Source of the DNA: Leptodontidium sp. MPI-SDFR-AT-0119
Lineage: Eukaryota > Ascomycota > Leotiomycetes > Helotiales > Leptodontidiaceae
DNA: 64,000 bases
Direction: 5' to 3'
Assembly (NCBI GenBank): GCA_020726505.1
Contig: JAHLEZ010000035.1
Span: 372,001-436,000 of the forward strand
Below the pieces are notes generated by a model. The model searched no databases. It was not told the DNA's origin and was given only the letters and a program-made list of their open reading frames with translations. Positions 11,698-26,981 of this stretch are shown here, one piece after another. Every line of letters begins with the position of its first letter. Positions within the stretch are counted from its first letter, which is position 1. The position numbers and the translations under genes are program-made.

Positions 11698-14113
11698 ATG
11701 TCCGCTTGGCACGCCCAGCAGCCAATTCCTCTCCAGCCTGAGCCTCAAGAATATCGAAATGTACCAAAAGTAATCCCATCCACAATCTACTCAGAGCTTC
11801 CAGCCAATGAAGGTGGAACTCCATCATACCGGAAACAGACATCGCGGCAAAAATACTTTGGAGGAATTGGCCGAACGCTAAGGGCATTCGTCACGGTTGC
11901 CTGTATTGTTCTGATCATCAACGCATCGTGGTTGATCTATGGCAAGGCCAAGTACGGAATCAAGAATGGCTTTGGTACGATCAGTCGAGAGAGCTGTGAT
12001 GCTGTTAAGAACACGAATACTTGGTTGCATTTCGTTATTAATATCTTGTCCACGCTTCTCCTGACTGGGAGTAATACTTTCATGGCGACGTTCTGTTGTC
12101 CTTCGAGGGAAGAGGTAGACAGAGCACATGCACAGTACAAGTGGCTTCACATAGGGAGCTTCAGCTGGTCGAATTTGGGAGGTATTGCTAAACGGAAGGG
12201 TTTTGTTGTCGTCGTCCTGGCTTGCACTTCGCTTCCTTTTCATCTCCTGTGAGTTATTTCCCACACTGACTAGCATGTGCATAAGCATGAGCGTGAAGGT
12301 TGATCCCGATAGGTACAACTCATTGGTCTTCAGCTCTCTCTCGGCCAACGAGTATTACTATTCAGTCGTGACCGAGGACTTCCTGACAGGTGCCTCCTTC
12401 AACCTCACAGGAGACTGGGAACCGCGATTCATGGGCGATCCAAGCACAGGCATGATACCCAAATTTGCCCCAGCTCAGAGTCCGCCCGACGGAGCACGAG
12501 TCGATCCTTTCGATTTGGCTCTCGCTACCAGGCGTCTGCAGATTACGCTCGACTATTACTCTGATATGCAGAAATCGGCACCTTCCTGGGAGCGCCTGGA
12601 GAATAAACAATGCATCCAGGCATACTCGGATGCTTTTGTCTCCTCGAGACGGAATGTGCTTTTAGTCTCTAGTTCAGAGAGCGAGGGGAATTCCGTCTTG
12701 CATTGGGGCGCTTCTGACATGAACACCGAGATGACAAATAACTGTAAGGATCTTCAAGATTATTTCGAGCCGATAATTGTTGACACGGTCACTATTTAGG
12801 GTGGATCTGTTCTAGTACCATAAACGATGGCGGCCATGAGTCTTGCAGCCCGGACAGTTACGCCTCCTCGCCATCGTCTTGGGAAGTGTTTGGCTTCCCA
12901 ATCGAATATTGTCTCAGCGAAAGAGTCGACTCAGTTTGTTCCGTACAGTTCAGCGAGAGAATCATGTACGTCATGATAGCCTTCAACGTGATAAAGGTGG
13001 CTGCTATGTTGTGGGTCCTCTTTCGATATGATGCCGAAAAGATCTTGATCTCAGTTGGGGACGCGGTGTCTTCCTTTCTGAAGTACCAGGACCCGACAAC
13101 GACAGGCATGTGTCTCGCAGACAAGCGTGGCATGCAGAGTTTTTGGAAATCTAGGAGCCTTGCTAGACCATTCAGCAAGCGTAGACAACACTGGGGATCT
13201 GCTGTCAGCAAGAAACGCTGGGTCTTGTTCTTCCTCCTGTGAGGCTTATCCCTACTGAAACTCGTCTGGATATCAGGCTAACTAGATCAGCATGATGGCA
13301 TCGTTCTTGTTGTTCATTGTATTCGGAGGCTGGGGCTTCAAGCACGCCAAGGATAGGGGCTTAAGCCTCGATCTCAAAAGTCTATGGAAGCTCGGATTCG
13401 GACGAACATCACAAAACACCATGGTCCTGTACGGCGGTGGGGGGGATGCCGACTCAACTGCCATTCTCGCCAACTTGCCTCAGGTCATTCTCGCTCTAGT
13501 ATCATTCGTCTTCATGAGCATCATTTCATCCCTGTTCCTCGCCGAAGATTGGAGCAAGTTCGCCTTCATGCCACAGAGCTTAATGGTCAGCAGCCCAGTT
13601 GGGATCCAGCGAGGGACTTGGCTCCTTGGTGCACCTTTAGCATGGGGCTCAGGCTTCCTCATTCTGCAAACATTACTGCACTGGCTTCTTTCTCAGTCGA
13701 TTTTCGTTGTCCAGATCAGCATCTACAATAAAGACGGCACACCAGTCCCTGATAGCGCCAGTGACGATGATAGCACATCTCGCTATGCACATCTATCCAA
13801 CTGCGGATACTCTCCGATTGCTATTGTTTTCTCGGTTATTGCTGCGGTGGTGCTCTTGTTGCTGGCCATAGGCTTCTACCTCAGGAGGTTTCCTGTTGGC
13901 TCACCCCCAGTGGTTTCGACTTGCAGTGCTGCGATTAGCGCGGCTTGTCATCCGATATCTATGAGTGAGGAGAAGATGTACGGAAAGTTTAGATGGGGAG
14001 CAGATGGAGATCTCTTTAACGGGGTTGGGCATTGTTCCATTGTCTCTGACGAAATGTGGAGACAGGGATATGCGCAACCACCGAGTGAAGGCTTTGTGTA
14101 TGCTGGAAGATGA
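11698..14113 (+). CDS. DUF6536-family multi-span membrane protein
   Basis: Exons 11698-12248, 12313-12743, 12800-13238 and 13291-14113 give 747 aa. After a hydrophilic N-terminus there is a span around residues 62-82 (VTVACIVLIINASWLIY), then a conserved cysteine region (ESCDAVKNTNTWLHFVINIL), STLLLTGSNTFMATFCCPSREEVDRAH, WLHIGSFSWSNL and a span ending SLPFHLLYNSLVF. These are the marks of the DUF6536 domain of fungal plasma-membrane or vacuolar proteins of unknown role. A loop with several cysteines follows, then FPIEYCLSERVDSVCSVQF and further spans near residues 430, 475, 550, 610 and 690. The final hydrophilic tail contains a conserved W-GADG-like patch. The function is unknown. Splice sites are canonical; the intron at 12744-12798 was placed by phase and by the WWICSS/YCLSE continuity of the family. 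Confidence 0.85.
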
Positions 14114-14435
14114 CTAATTCATTTATCAATTTGAATAATTATCAACAGTCAAATTGTTCTCTCTCACTTCACTTGAAACATTCTTTCTTTCTTGCCATTT
14201 CACGTACGCATAAAGATTTAGTAAATTGGTAATAATGAGGATGAAATTTGCAGATCCTTTATCTTCCTTCCCAAACATAGAATATAAGTAAAGATGGAAC
14301 ACCTGTGAATACTAGGTAACAAGAAACACACTTGTGTTCTTCATTCTCATCTCACTTGAGATCTATACCTCGAAAAACTAGCAGCAATCAGAAGAGTTCC
14401 CACGAAATAATGTATCGCCAGTCATGACCAAGGGC
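14114..14435. other. Convergent intergenic spacer
   Basis: AT-rich 3' flanks of two convergent genes. No further feature seen. Confidence 0.4.
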
Positions 14436-14654
14436 TTAGAACTGCGCATCTCGGTGCTTCGTTGCAACGTGATCCTTCCAAATGGGGAAATTGGCACAGA
14501 AAAAGTGGCAGTAGGCGCACTCGATACCCGCTGCCTCTACGATGTTTGCATGGTTCTCGTTGAAGTGCTGGATCAGCTCTCTGCCGGTGTAGAGTTTGGC
14601 GCCTGCGGCTGGGCATGCCCAGCAGCGGACCTTGACGGTTTCCGAGGTTGACAT
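14436..14654 (-). CDS. Small protein with two C2H2-type zinc-binding motifs (72 aa)
   Basis: A single-exon frame of 72 codons. Two units are visible: CWAC, 16-residue spacer, HFNENH (residues 11-35) and CAYC, spacer, HVATKH (residues 46-67), each a C-x2-C ... H-x4-H or H-x3/4-H pattern. Such a small double finger could bind DNA, RNA or a protein partner; I do not recognise a named family. The regular spacing of both units in one short frame argues that it is real. The start is the only ATG, and the sequence upstream (14655-14830) is AT-rich and promoter-like. Confidence 0.6.
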   Translation of the reverse strand: MSTSETVKVRCWACPAAGAKLYTGRELIQHFNENHANIVEAAGIECAYCHFFCANFPIWKDHVATKHRDAQF

Positions 14655-15079
14655 TTTCGATGGATGTTTTGGTTTTATATGGAGTAGATTGAGCTGAGAG
14701 AAGTGCTGTAGTGGAGATGAATCTGAATGTCTTGGTAATGTGGATGATAGAGGAAGAAGGAAAGAGAAGACTTGACTTTGATATTTATACTTATATTTAG
14801 ATTCTGTTCTGCCAAATCTAGATACTGTCTCCTAAAGCGATTACATTGTTGTTGTGTTGTTTTAGTTTATGTGTATGTAATATAATAAATGAGCCATTGT
14901 TAAAGTAATATTGTCTTTGTTCGAGTACCAAGTTGCTTTGATGCAACTTGCATCAATCACCCTTCAAACCTTGCACAAACAGAACTTTCTTAACAACAAA
15001 GCTGGTCTCCGTTGAATGTAAACACAACACCATGAATGCCAAGCAATTATCATGTCCAGTCTTAGGGACGCTCTATCTT
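14655..15079. other. Intergenic
   Basis: AT-rich flank of the small zinc-finger gene. Nothing coding is visible before the repeat that starts near 15080. Confidence 0.4.
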
Positions 15080-15217
15080 TTCCAATATGTACATTCTCAC
15101 TCAAGAAATATTTACACTAAGCCCCTTCCACTCAAGTCTCAACCTTGCCTGTCCTCTCGTCCGCAATGCTCATCACCTCAAACCCCAGGACATATCCCTT
15201 CCGCGTCGAGTCATATT
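15080..15217 (-). repeat. Decayed tandem copy of the 3' end of the GH5 gene
   Basis: Bases 15080-15217 resemble 15241-15394, the 3' flank plus last codons of the endoglucanase, in the same orientation. Shared pieces include tacattctc...actcaa..., tatttacac, ccccttccactcaa and, in the coding part, the codons for YDSTxKGY followed by a position where TAG in the true gene is GAG here. The two copies differ by substitutions and about 16 bases of indels. Confidence 0.75.
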
Positions 15218-15354
15218 CGGATTTGGTAAGTCTCTTCGCATTTCAATATATACATTCTCCCACTCAAAAAGTATTTACACGAATCCCCTTCCACTCAACC
15301 ATCCCCATCCTCATCCCTATCGCGTTCACCTACAATCCGACCCCATCCTCCCCC

Positions 15355-16719
15355 CTAAACACCAGGCGCATACCCCTTCAGCGTCGAATCATAATAATTA
15401 TACCCCACACTACTCGGCGGCTCAAACCCAAAGATATAATCCCCCCACCATGGCCCCCCACCCCACCACATCGCACCAGTCCAAACATCCGTATTCGCCT
15501 TCAGCACGCTCAACATGCCCGTCACAGCACTCATACACTGACTATTCGCTCCACCAGCAAACTCCCCAATAATCCCCTGCTTGCCATTGTTCTTCAGCCA
15601 CGTCGTCGCCGCCGCGATCCGCTCTGCCCCGATGGTCGATGACACGCATGTGCTGCTCGTCCCGGACCCGTCGCTGTCGAGGTATTGGTGCATCTCGTAG
15701 ATGATCTTGTTCTGTGGGTCGGTGAGGGCTTTCAGGTTGTCGTTTACGGATGGCCATGTCCAGGCTCCCGAGTAGGAGTTCCCTTCCACGAAGATGTATT
15801 GTGATGTTGCTCCCGTGGCGCGGATGGCGTCGATGGCGCCTTGGTTGAGGTTCAGAACGAGGGTTTGGTCCATGTCGTGGTATTCGTTGTTGGTGTCGAA
15901 GATCTGTGAGCCGGTCACTTCATTAGTAAAGTAACACTCAATTTAAACTGAACCAAAACTGTGTCTTGGACCGGAGAAAGCTTAGAAGGATTTTCTAACT
16001 TACCACTTTAGAATTCCCCTTAAACGGCGTAGCGAGATTCGTCCAGAACGTCTTGAAAGCATTCACATCCGAGATGATGGCGCCATTGAACCGTCCGAAA
16101 TTATGAGGATCCAGCACCGCATACGCGCCTTTGCTGGTGATGTGGTTCACCGTCGCGGTCAAGTTCGCTAGGTATGCTGGACCGAGCGCTGCTGAAATCC
16201 CAGACGGCGCCAGACGTTCCATTGAGAAAGCGACGCGGAAGATGTTGTAGCCTTCGCTGATTAGGGTCTGGGGTTGTTAGTTTTGTTTTGTTTTGTTGGC
16301 TGTATGGGATATGTGGATGGGAGAGGGGAGATGGGAGGAGAACCTACATCTAGTGCAGCGTTAGCAGGGAAAATAAAATGCGTTCCCCAAACACCAGGAT
16401 AATTCCCTTGTCCGAACTCAGCACCAGACTCATTGATGCCGAACCATTTGAACTTCCCACTTCCAGTTGACGTAGGTGGAGCAGCGGTCGAGGTCGTGCT
16501 CGTTACCAACGTTGTAGCTGGCTTGGTAGTGGTGGTGGTTGTACCAGCTGTTCCAGGCACGCATTGAGAGTACCATTCGCTCTGGAAGAGACAGTAGTAT
16601 CCAGCCACGCAAGTCGTCGTTCCAGTCCAGTTAGGTCCTCCACATTGTGCGTAAGCGGGGAGTTGGGCCTGTGCTCCAATAGCGAGCAAGCCGCTCAACA
16701 GGACGGAAGTAGATCTCAT
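15355..16719 (-). CDS. Secreted GH5 endo-1,4-beta-glucanase with N-terminal CBM1
   Basis: Exons 16719-16348, 16267-16004 and 15903-15355 give 394 aa. Residues 1-18 are a signal peptide ([12 protein letters not shown]). Residues about 19-55 are a fungal cellulose-binding CBM1 ([30 protein letters not shown]), joined by a Thr/Ser-rich linker to a GH5 catalytic domain beginning [15 protein letters not shown]. Family landmarks are [20 protein letters not shown], the acid/base Glu in [35 protein letters not shown], the nucleophile Glu in GEFAGG, and the [18 protein letters not shown] end. It cleaves internal beta-1,4 links of cellulose outside the cell. All introns are canonical. A partial copy of its 3' end lies immediately downstream. 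Confidence 0.97.
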
Positions 16720-19135
16720 TCTGTGAAAAGGAGAAGAAAGCTTGTTATCCTAGAGACGTTCTTGGTGGGGTACATGGCCTTGTTTATATACTCCACCGCT
16801 GACACTTGAAATCACTAACTCGGATATCTCGCAATGAAACCCAAGGGTGGCCGGCCCGGTAATACATCATTCAATCAAACTTACTCATGGATCGACATTC
16901 TCCAGTACAAAAGAACTCACAGTGAAGGTGGACATGAGAAAGACTTAACATCGCGGAGACCTCCATCCGAAAAGGGGGGTTACCTGACCTGCCCACCAGA
17001 ACAACACTTCACCAACACTTCACCAAATCAGATCCACGACCGAGGTAGCCATGCTTCCAACCTGATCTCCCTCAAGGACCAACTAGCAAGGTCCTATAGA
17101 GCTTCTCGTCTCCCATGTAATATACTTCTCGCAAGCATACCTTACGTATGCCACCTACCGGAGTACCTCCCGTTACCCCTGGCACAATTAAGCGAGAACA
17201 CAGACACAGCTTCACCCCTACACACCCCTCCCTCGCCGTCCATCTGATCACCCCAGGGCCGTCTCGGCCCACGAGCCGACATCAGATCCAGGTACGACTA
17301 ACTCATTTGCTTCGGTTTTCAATTACGTCTCGTGGTACCCTTCCCCTTGCTCCGGCACTGGATAAACCTGGTAGCGAACGGAAGGTCGCGAACCGTCCCC
17401 CTTTTGGGACTCCTTTCCCCATGTATGGGATGGGGAACCCCGCAATAATTTCGATCAGTTGCTTGTGGCTTGTATGTCCCGATAGAAAAAGAAGGGGGGG
17501 AAGGATATTCTTCCACGACTCGTTGCGCAATATCGCTTGAGGCGCTACAATTTTGTTTTTGTGAGAGGTGAGGCGTGGTGGGGTGTGGGGATGCAAAGCC
17601 GTTGAGTTAAGGAGGGAGCCAGGGATAATGGAAAAGGGAAAACTTAAAATATGGGAGAGGATGTTTCGAGTTAACGGGTCCAGGGAAAAATCAAAATCAT
17701 ACGTAATATGCTTGAACTGAAACAACGGAAACTTATGTGAAGAAAGATGTCGAAGTGTAGGAGAAATCTGGAATGAAAAATGACCGCCACAACGGAAAGC
17801 AAGAGACTAGGCTTAAATCTGCCGCACACAATCGCAAGCTTGGAGAATCAAGCTTCTTGAGGCACTTGCCGATTTGAAGAACCCGTTCGCCGAGTCAAAG
17901 AATCTACCAGAGTTGAAAGAATATTATCCTCCGCTTAGGCGTGAAACTACCAAGCCTCACCCATCCTTTCTTTTCTCATCCAAAGGTTAGTACAATCCAA
18001 TGTCACACAAACATGTCACAGCACTTCACAAGTCACCCAAAGAACAGAAGACAATTAATTAATTGGTGAACGGACTTTCTTTCGTATTGGATATCATCGA
18101 TCATCCCAATGATTTCCCATCACTCAGCGCGTGTTCGCTGTAAGCCTAATGTATTGTGTGTATGATGATGCATGGCAGCCAGCGTATTCAGTTCCATGCC
18201 AGCCAGCCAAACAAACTGATGTGCTGCCCTGCCGCCCAGCATGAATGGACAGGAGCACTTCCGTATTCCATCAGCTCTATGCGCAAGCATCGATCTATTA
18301 TCCTCGCTCGTCCCTCCCTTCCCAGTTCCCATCCCTCCGATGGGCAAGGCAAGAAAGAAGAAACAACAACAAAGATGGGGGTATCCATGCCTGCTTTTGA
18401 ATTGCAGACGCCACACGCTTTCCATGATGAAAAATCGAAACCCGAAAAGCAGAGATCAATCAGATCAATCATTATCCGATCCGTCCCGGGATCCTCCCAT
18501 ATGTCGCCCATAAGAAGAATTCCGAGAAAGATTTTCCATCCATCCACTTTTGTCTATCGCAACGCAAAGCAAAAACCAACGCAATTACGTAGAAAAAGAA
18601 TAAGAAAAAAAAAACCATGTGCAAGATCTTCTATGTGGGAGGCAGCAGGTGAAATGCCTGCCGAGCCGCCGATGAATTATTGAAAGCAGAATTGATTCCG
18701 ACCGTCATGATGCGTTCTGTGACCCAGGGAATTTCCACGCTCCCCAGGAGAAAAACTCAAATGACCGGTACGCCGCAAGTGGCGTCTCATGCGTCTGCCT
18801 GATCGCCTTCTGTCTATTGGGTATCTTGAGACGAAGGGCGCAGCCAGGAACAAAAGACAACGCTATCTATTCGTATGCCGTTTGGATGGTCGAAAGCACA
18901 ATGTAAAGCCGACTCCATTTGCGAGGGACAGGAGTCAGCTTCGATCGTGATTTTGCCGCCACCAGAAAATCGATTTCGCAAAGCAAAGTAGCAAACCAGG
19001 AACCGAGTGCGAAAAGAAGTATCGAAGAATATGAAAGCCAGGACCCAGACACCAGAGAAGTTGCTGATGCCTCAAATGACGCCTTTCCCATGTCTATGCG
19101 TAACAGGGCCGAAGAAAGACGTCGTGATGGTGTAT
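16720..19135. other. Long intergenic region
   Basis: 2.4 kb without a supported gene. The first 200 bases are the endoglucanase promoter and leader; 18700-19135 is probably the DED1 3' UTR. Open frames here lack domain signal and splice structure. Confidence 0.45.
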
Positions 19136-21461
<2,326 letters not shown>

Positions 21462-23300
21462 GATGATGATTGTTGGTGAGGCTGGAGACTTAGTTGGTTG
21501 ATGTTGGAGTTGCTTGAAAGGCTGTGGGAGAGTCGCTGTGCTGTTCTGTTCTCGTGGAAGACCGTGGGATCTAGAAGACAGAGAGTGAACGAGCTGTGGT
21601 GTGGTGTTGAAGACGAAAGATCGTGGAAACAATTAGGAGGAAGTGAAGGCCGTGAGGGAAGGGATTGATTATGCTTCTGATCGAGTCTAGAGTCAAATCA
21701 AACGCGAAGGGCAGACTGTCTGTCGTGATACGCAGCGTGGAATGCGTACAGTGCAGTGCGGTGTAGAATCCTCAGAAAGAACAAATGGCTTTCAAGGAAA
21801 AGGAGAGGAGAGGAGTGGTGATGTTGTTGGTGAGGGAGGAGTTGTTTGTGGGAGGTTGTAGGAAGAAGAGGGAGAGGCGAGCGAGAAATAAGGCAAGCCA
21901 GGCAAAATTTTGTAGCACAAAACCGATAAGTCGCTTGACCTGATTGGGGCTAGCACGGTCCAGTTTGGGACAAGGGGGGCTAGATATGGCGGCCAAAGCT
22001 GAGAATGCATTAGTCAGCCGGATTCACCGCCAAAAAGCGAAGCAAAGCACGTGAGTGGTGGTTGATGACGATGGGGGCGATTTCTGTCGGAATGTCTAGG
22101 GGAGAAGGCTTCCACAGCAGGGACTTGTGTTTCTGATGCTGCACTGAGTCAGGCAGACAGTGTCATGGCTGAGGGCATCTACATTATCTTTACTATGCTT
22201 CTATTCTTCTGCCGCTATTGCCATTCTCCTCATGTTTTGAATCAGTCTTTCAAAAGGCGTCACATCATCACCCCACGCAAAAGATAACCCGCAGATTGAA
22301 TACAGACTGAACTAAAGAATGAGGGCTGAAGAACGGAGGAAGGTTGCGGGATGAACGGGACGAATAAGAAAGCCAAGTGGCTATCATTGGACCCTGTACT
22401 GCATGAAAATATATCTACTGCATCAGGAGGCGGCGAATAGAAGTTTCACAATTGGAAAAATCGATCGTTGGAAGTTTGAGATGTGAATATCTGATTGGTT
22501 GCTTCCCGAGGGGGGTTGCTTTCCTTTTCTTTTTCGAAAAAGGGGGTCAAAGACCTCGACCTGGACGAGGCTTGCCGTGGTATGGTGTGACTTCTGTTTA
22601 GTCTTTTTGCCTGCTTACTAAGGAAGGAGGGAGATACATTCGCTCTCAGGCTTCACTTGAACTATTTGATTAATATGGCAAATCGATCAATTTGTACTCT
22701 TCGTTCTGCCCGTCTTTTGCTTGCGCACCTTTTGCATTAATCAGGTCATTGTCGCTATTCCCCCTTATTGAACCCCCCCAAAAAATATATAAAAATATCC
22801 CCCCCCCCCTGTCGAGCTACTCGCTTTGCATATGTCTTGAAAAAACCAGGTCGGAAGTTCAACACTCAGGCTAGTTCAGGCCCAGCTCAGCTTCAGCTCA
22901 TACCTGCTCAAGTCTGCTCACCCATCTCACTAGACATCGCCAATTTTTAACGAGGGGCCCGAAAAGGCCCCCTTTTCTAGCCAGGGGTCCTAAATCTGTT
23001 CCTACTATACGCTGATTTCCAGATAGTAATCTTGGTTTACTAGTTTTTATACGTGGGATCTTTTTCTGCCTTAAAGATGCTTTACGTCATCCTCTGCGTT
23101 TTACCTAAAGCTATGTATTTTATAAATGACCGGTTTCCTCTTGTCTTCACCTCTCTTCTCCCACCTATCTTCTTACTTATCTTCTTACGGTCTTACCTAT
23201 CTCCTCACATATCTTTCACCCATCTTCTCACACGTTCTCACACATCTCCTCACTTATATTCCATCCCCCTTCTCTCCTCTCTTTAATGCTCACTGTTATT
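21462..23300. other. Intergenic, DED1 promoter side
   Basis: The long leader or promoter of DED1 contains pyrimidine/purine-rich tracts (about 21790-21880) typical of highly expressed fungal genes. A C run sits at about 22800-22811. At 23130-23285 there is a tandem-like pyrimidine-rich microsatellite (variants of tcttctcacctatct). No gene seen. Confidence 0.45.
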
Positions 23301-23990
23301 TCTCTTAGAAGATGTAACGACGCAATACCTCTGGCGGTCGAGTATGGGGGCAAGAGTATGGCAAGAGTAGTATTATAGGTCTAGTACGAAGGAAACAAAG
23401 AAGATACAGAATTCAAGGAGTCTGAGGGAGGACCTCCTTACATATGCGAATTACCCCCGAAACCTCACCAAAAGTGGTCCTAGTCAAACCTAACCCAAAC
23501 CCCTGTGTCCCCTTCGCACTGCAACATATGAGTCGATCGTTACAAAGAGCAAGTATTAAAACGGTACGGAACAAGATGCGAAAACTCACGTTAATATAGT
23601 AGCGTAATATAAACCTTACTATTCTTTTAGAAGTCTATGATTTAGTTGCTCTTGTAAGTGTGCCTACGAGCTATCCCCTACCAGGTATTAACATATGATG
23701 CACATACTAATGAGAAAGAAAGTATATTAAAAATGTGCTGAGATATACGATTCCTTTGTTAATAAAGGAAAAGGCGCCCACATTCCTGATAAAAAAGAAC
23801 TACGTCGATATGGAGGAGCTTATGTGGCAGCATGACCACCACAACTACGTCCACGAAGGGTGCCGTGATTGGGTTTCTTGTTGAAGATATATTGCTATAC
23901 TTCTGCAAGGTTATAGGAAATATGCAAGACGATGTATAAGGTGAGATACTAAGTCTGAGGCGGAATGGAATTTTGTCGGTGCTAACTATC
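23300..23990. other. AT-rich, RIP-like flank of the transposon
   Basis: High TA content with no open frame of note. It is the left flank into which the hAT element inserted. Confidence 0.4.
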
Positions 23991-23998
23991 CCTGACAA
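23991..23998. repeat. Left 8-bp target-site duplication
   Basis: cctgacaa, identical to 26995-27002 on the other side of the element. Eight bases is the hallmark of hAT insertion. Confidence 0.93.
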
Positions 23999-24011
23999 CA
24001 GAGTGGCCATT
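23999..24011. repeat. Left terminal inverted repeat of hAT element
   Basis: cagagtggccatt, the exact complement of 26982-26994. Confidence 0.93.
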
Positions 24012-24141
24012 AAGCCAGTCAGTCAGCCATCAGCTGAGCAACTTTCTCAACTGACTGACTTACGTGTAAACTCACAGCTGAATGGACTAAACTGAAGAGC
24101 TGATCAGCTACTTAAAAGCTGATTCCAAAAATAGACACGTA

Positions 24142-26658
24142 TTAAAAATCCCTTCCCAAGGGGACAGCATTATATGCGAGCATTATCTCAATCAGACCTC
24201 TTCTTTGCCAATTCTTCAAACATTCCCTGTGCCATAACGTCTCTCCCGATAGCCTTGAATTGTGAGGAGTTGTTTGCATAGAACAAGAGGAGAAGACTCG
24301 TTCGCATTCAGAGCTCATGGCAGGAATACTCAAAAAGTCTAGAGCCATCTTTGCAAGCTGTGGCCACTAAGCCTGCTTCATCTTCCAGTACTCTAACAAC
24401 GGCATATCTGTCAAAGGCTCTTCAAGATACAAAGCTAATTGATCTTTTCGACTTGACGAACGAGGTGCTCTTGAAGAAGAGGAACCAGCAATTGCTGGAG
24501 CCAGTCTCTCTAACATCTCAGCTTTGTAGGCTTTCCGAGGCTCTGGCTCAGGCGTTCGCTCCTTAATTCGCACAATAACCTCTCCTTTGTAGTCGGTCTC
24601 CTAGAGCTTTCGCAGAGCGAGTCTTCCTGCCTTCACAAATCGCACGTCGTCTCCTTTCCATTACTCGTCGAAATACTGCCATTTCCAACGAGGATGGAGC
24701 ACTAACGCAGCCATCCACGCAAGAGATGCGTCGGTTTTGGTGTAATATTCTTGTGTCTTCCCCCATGCCAAAGTAATCGACTCTTGTATGCCTCGGTGGT
24801 TGTTAAATCGGCCAGCTTTTGCTTGTGTTTCCAAAACCTCAAAGTGAGAGAGTAGACCTTCAAAGATAGGTAGTAACTCCCACAAAGCTCCGTGTGAAGA
24901 CGACTCCGGCTTGCTTAAATCTGGGTTGCCTTCGAGGTCTTTTGTAAGTCGAAACAGAGGTTCAAGGTGATCTCGCATCAATTGGAGAGTCTTCCATTCG
25001 TTCGCAGAGATATAATCGTGCTCGTAGAGCTCCAGATCAAGAGGTTCGACAGAAACACGTAGTTTGAGAGCGTAGGTGTCGAGAGCTTCGCGGAGAGCTA
25101 GAGCGCGCTCAATCATCTGGAATGACGAATTCCAGCGGATTCCTCCGTCTAACACAACCTTCCACTGTTTATTCGCTGCGTGGCCATGATTGAGGTCGGT
25201 TTGCAAAGCAAAGAAGACATCCCCGCGCTTCCCAGAGGCCATGATATGCGCCACCAAGTTGTGTAACTTTCCTAGCTCTCCGCGTTGTCTCCAAAGTTGT
25301 CTTCTTTCCGGTGCTCCTGCGGCCTTGAACTCATCTTCAAATGTCGACGTATCTTGACCAAATAAGTACTGCTCGGCGATGAGGTTAAGGATATGTCCTA
25401 TACAGCGAAGTCGACGTGTTTTAGGGTCAAATTTGAAGTGTTTTCCAAGCTCTACGAGTGTGGTATCGTTATTCGTTGCATTATCTAAGACAAACCAGCC
25501 TAAGTTGTACTCGTTGATTCCGAATCGATTGAAGAGAGGGATAAGGACCGCAGCTTGATCTGTTTAATGTCAGCTAAGAAGACAGAGATTCTGAAAGGAT
25601 TAACATACTAACACCTGTTTTGCTGTGTCCTTGAAGCTCTGGCAGACCGGCGAGTACTGTAACTAACTCACCTCTCTTGTTAGTAAAGTGGAGGACCATT
25701 GCAACAACGCTGATTTTCTCTCTTTTGGATCCCCAGCCATCAAAGGAGATTGAGATCTTGCTTTGCGCCTCTGCAACTTCTGCGATAATTGCTGGTTCAA
25801 AGTATGCAAACATCTTACTAGTCCAAGATTCAACTGTTGAATGAGCTGTCGGAAGTACGCCGACAGCTTCATTATTCGCGATTTTGAAGAGACGGCGAAG
25901 ATGCGCAGATGTGGCCTTTCTCTGTGTAATATCGTCCATAACCACCCATTTTGTAAGAGCATTCCTGAACTCAAGTTGACGGAAAGGTATAATTGTATTA
26001 TAATTGTCGCCGACGACGCCAGAAGGTTGTGCAAGTGCTGGAGCTGTCGAAGGAAGCTTGTTAATATCTCCATCTTTGTCAAGGAAATGCTCCTTTAATA
26101 TATGCCGCTCTGCGTTCTTCAGAGAGTTACTATTAAAAACAAAGGTCTTATTCTTTGCAAATTGAGGATCGTGATGACCTGGACTATATTAGCATTAAGG
26201 GCATAGATAGTAGGACCTAACTTACAGCTTTTACAAGCCCAAAACGAGTGTTTCTTAGTCCCTCCAGGCTGTACTAAGGTATACCCAAGCTTCCAAAGCC
26301 ACGAGCGATTCAGTAACTTCGTTGCAGGAGACAGAACCATTCCCTTAGGCAAATTGGCGATTATGACAGGCCTATCATCAAACAACGGTTCTCCAGGCGC
26401 ATATGGAGAATAGTCTTCGTCCAAATCATCTCTAGTAGGCTTGAATGGGTTGTATTTATCGTTATATATTCGTTGAGGGCGCTTGCACTTGTCTCGAGGT
26501 GTAAAAGAGGTTAGAGGAGGTGATGAAGATCTCGCTGTTGCAGGAGCCATCATACGCGCAAAGGGGTCAACTACACTTGCTGTAGTACTCGCAGATGGTG
26601 CTCTAGAAGCCTCAGAGGCTGTATTATCGATATCAAGAGGCGAAGTGGCGCGAGACAT
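24142..26658 (-). pseudogene. hAT transposase with three nonsense codons
   Basis: The start is ATG 26658. Exons are proposed at 26658-26226, 26178-25615 and 25559-24142. Near the N-terminus there is a BED-type zinc-finger region whose ligands are joined across intron 1 (WACKSC then HHDPQF ... H-x4-H). Next are the hAT catalytic core pieces SISFDGWGSKREKISVVA, WFVLDNATNND, RRLRCIGHILNL and IRWNSSFQMIERAL, and at the C-terminus the hAT dimerisation domain (FLSIPAMSSECERVFSS). The frame is otherwise open but is interrupted by TAA at 24661-24663, TAG at 24601-24603 and TAG at 24367-24369. All three are one transition away from Gln or Trp codons in a CpA/TpG context, as RIP would give. Both introns have canonical ends. 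Confidence 0.92.
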
Positions 26659-26981
26659 GATTTTAGTGATACTTTTAATATGTACGGGCGATGTTTGCCA
26701 ACGCAGCATCAATTATCCTGCCAGGTCTCACCGCCCTAAATTTAGTGTATCGGAGGTGGTTTTTTCCGCTCCGGGACTCCAAAAAGCCTCAAGCGAGGCA
26801 CTTAAACAACATACTAACTCCCTACAAACTGACTCCAAAATCACCTAATTAAATGCCCTCAGCTGTCAGCCGGCTTTTAAGCTGACCTTTTTACAGCTGA
26901 CTGGCTTTACAAATATCTTTGAGCTGATTGGCTGACGATAGTTACCTCAGCTGGCTGGTTGACTTAAAAGCCGGCTGACTG

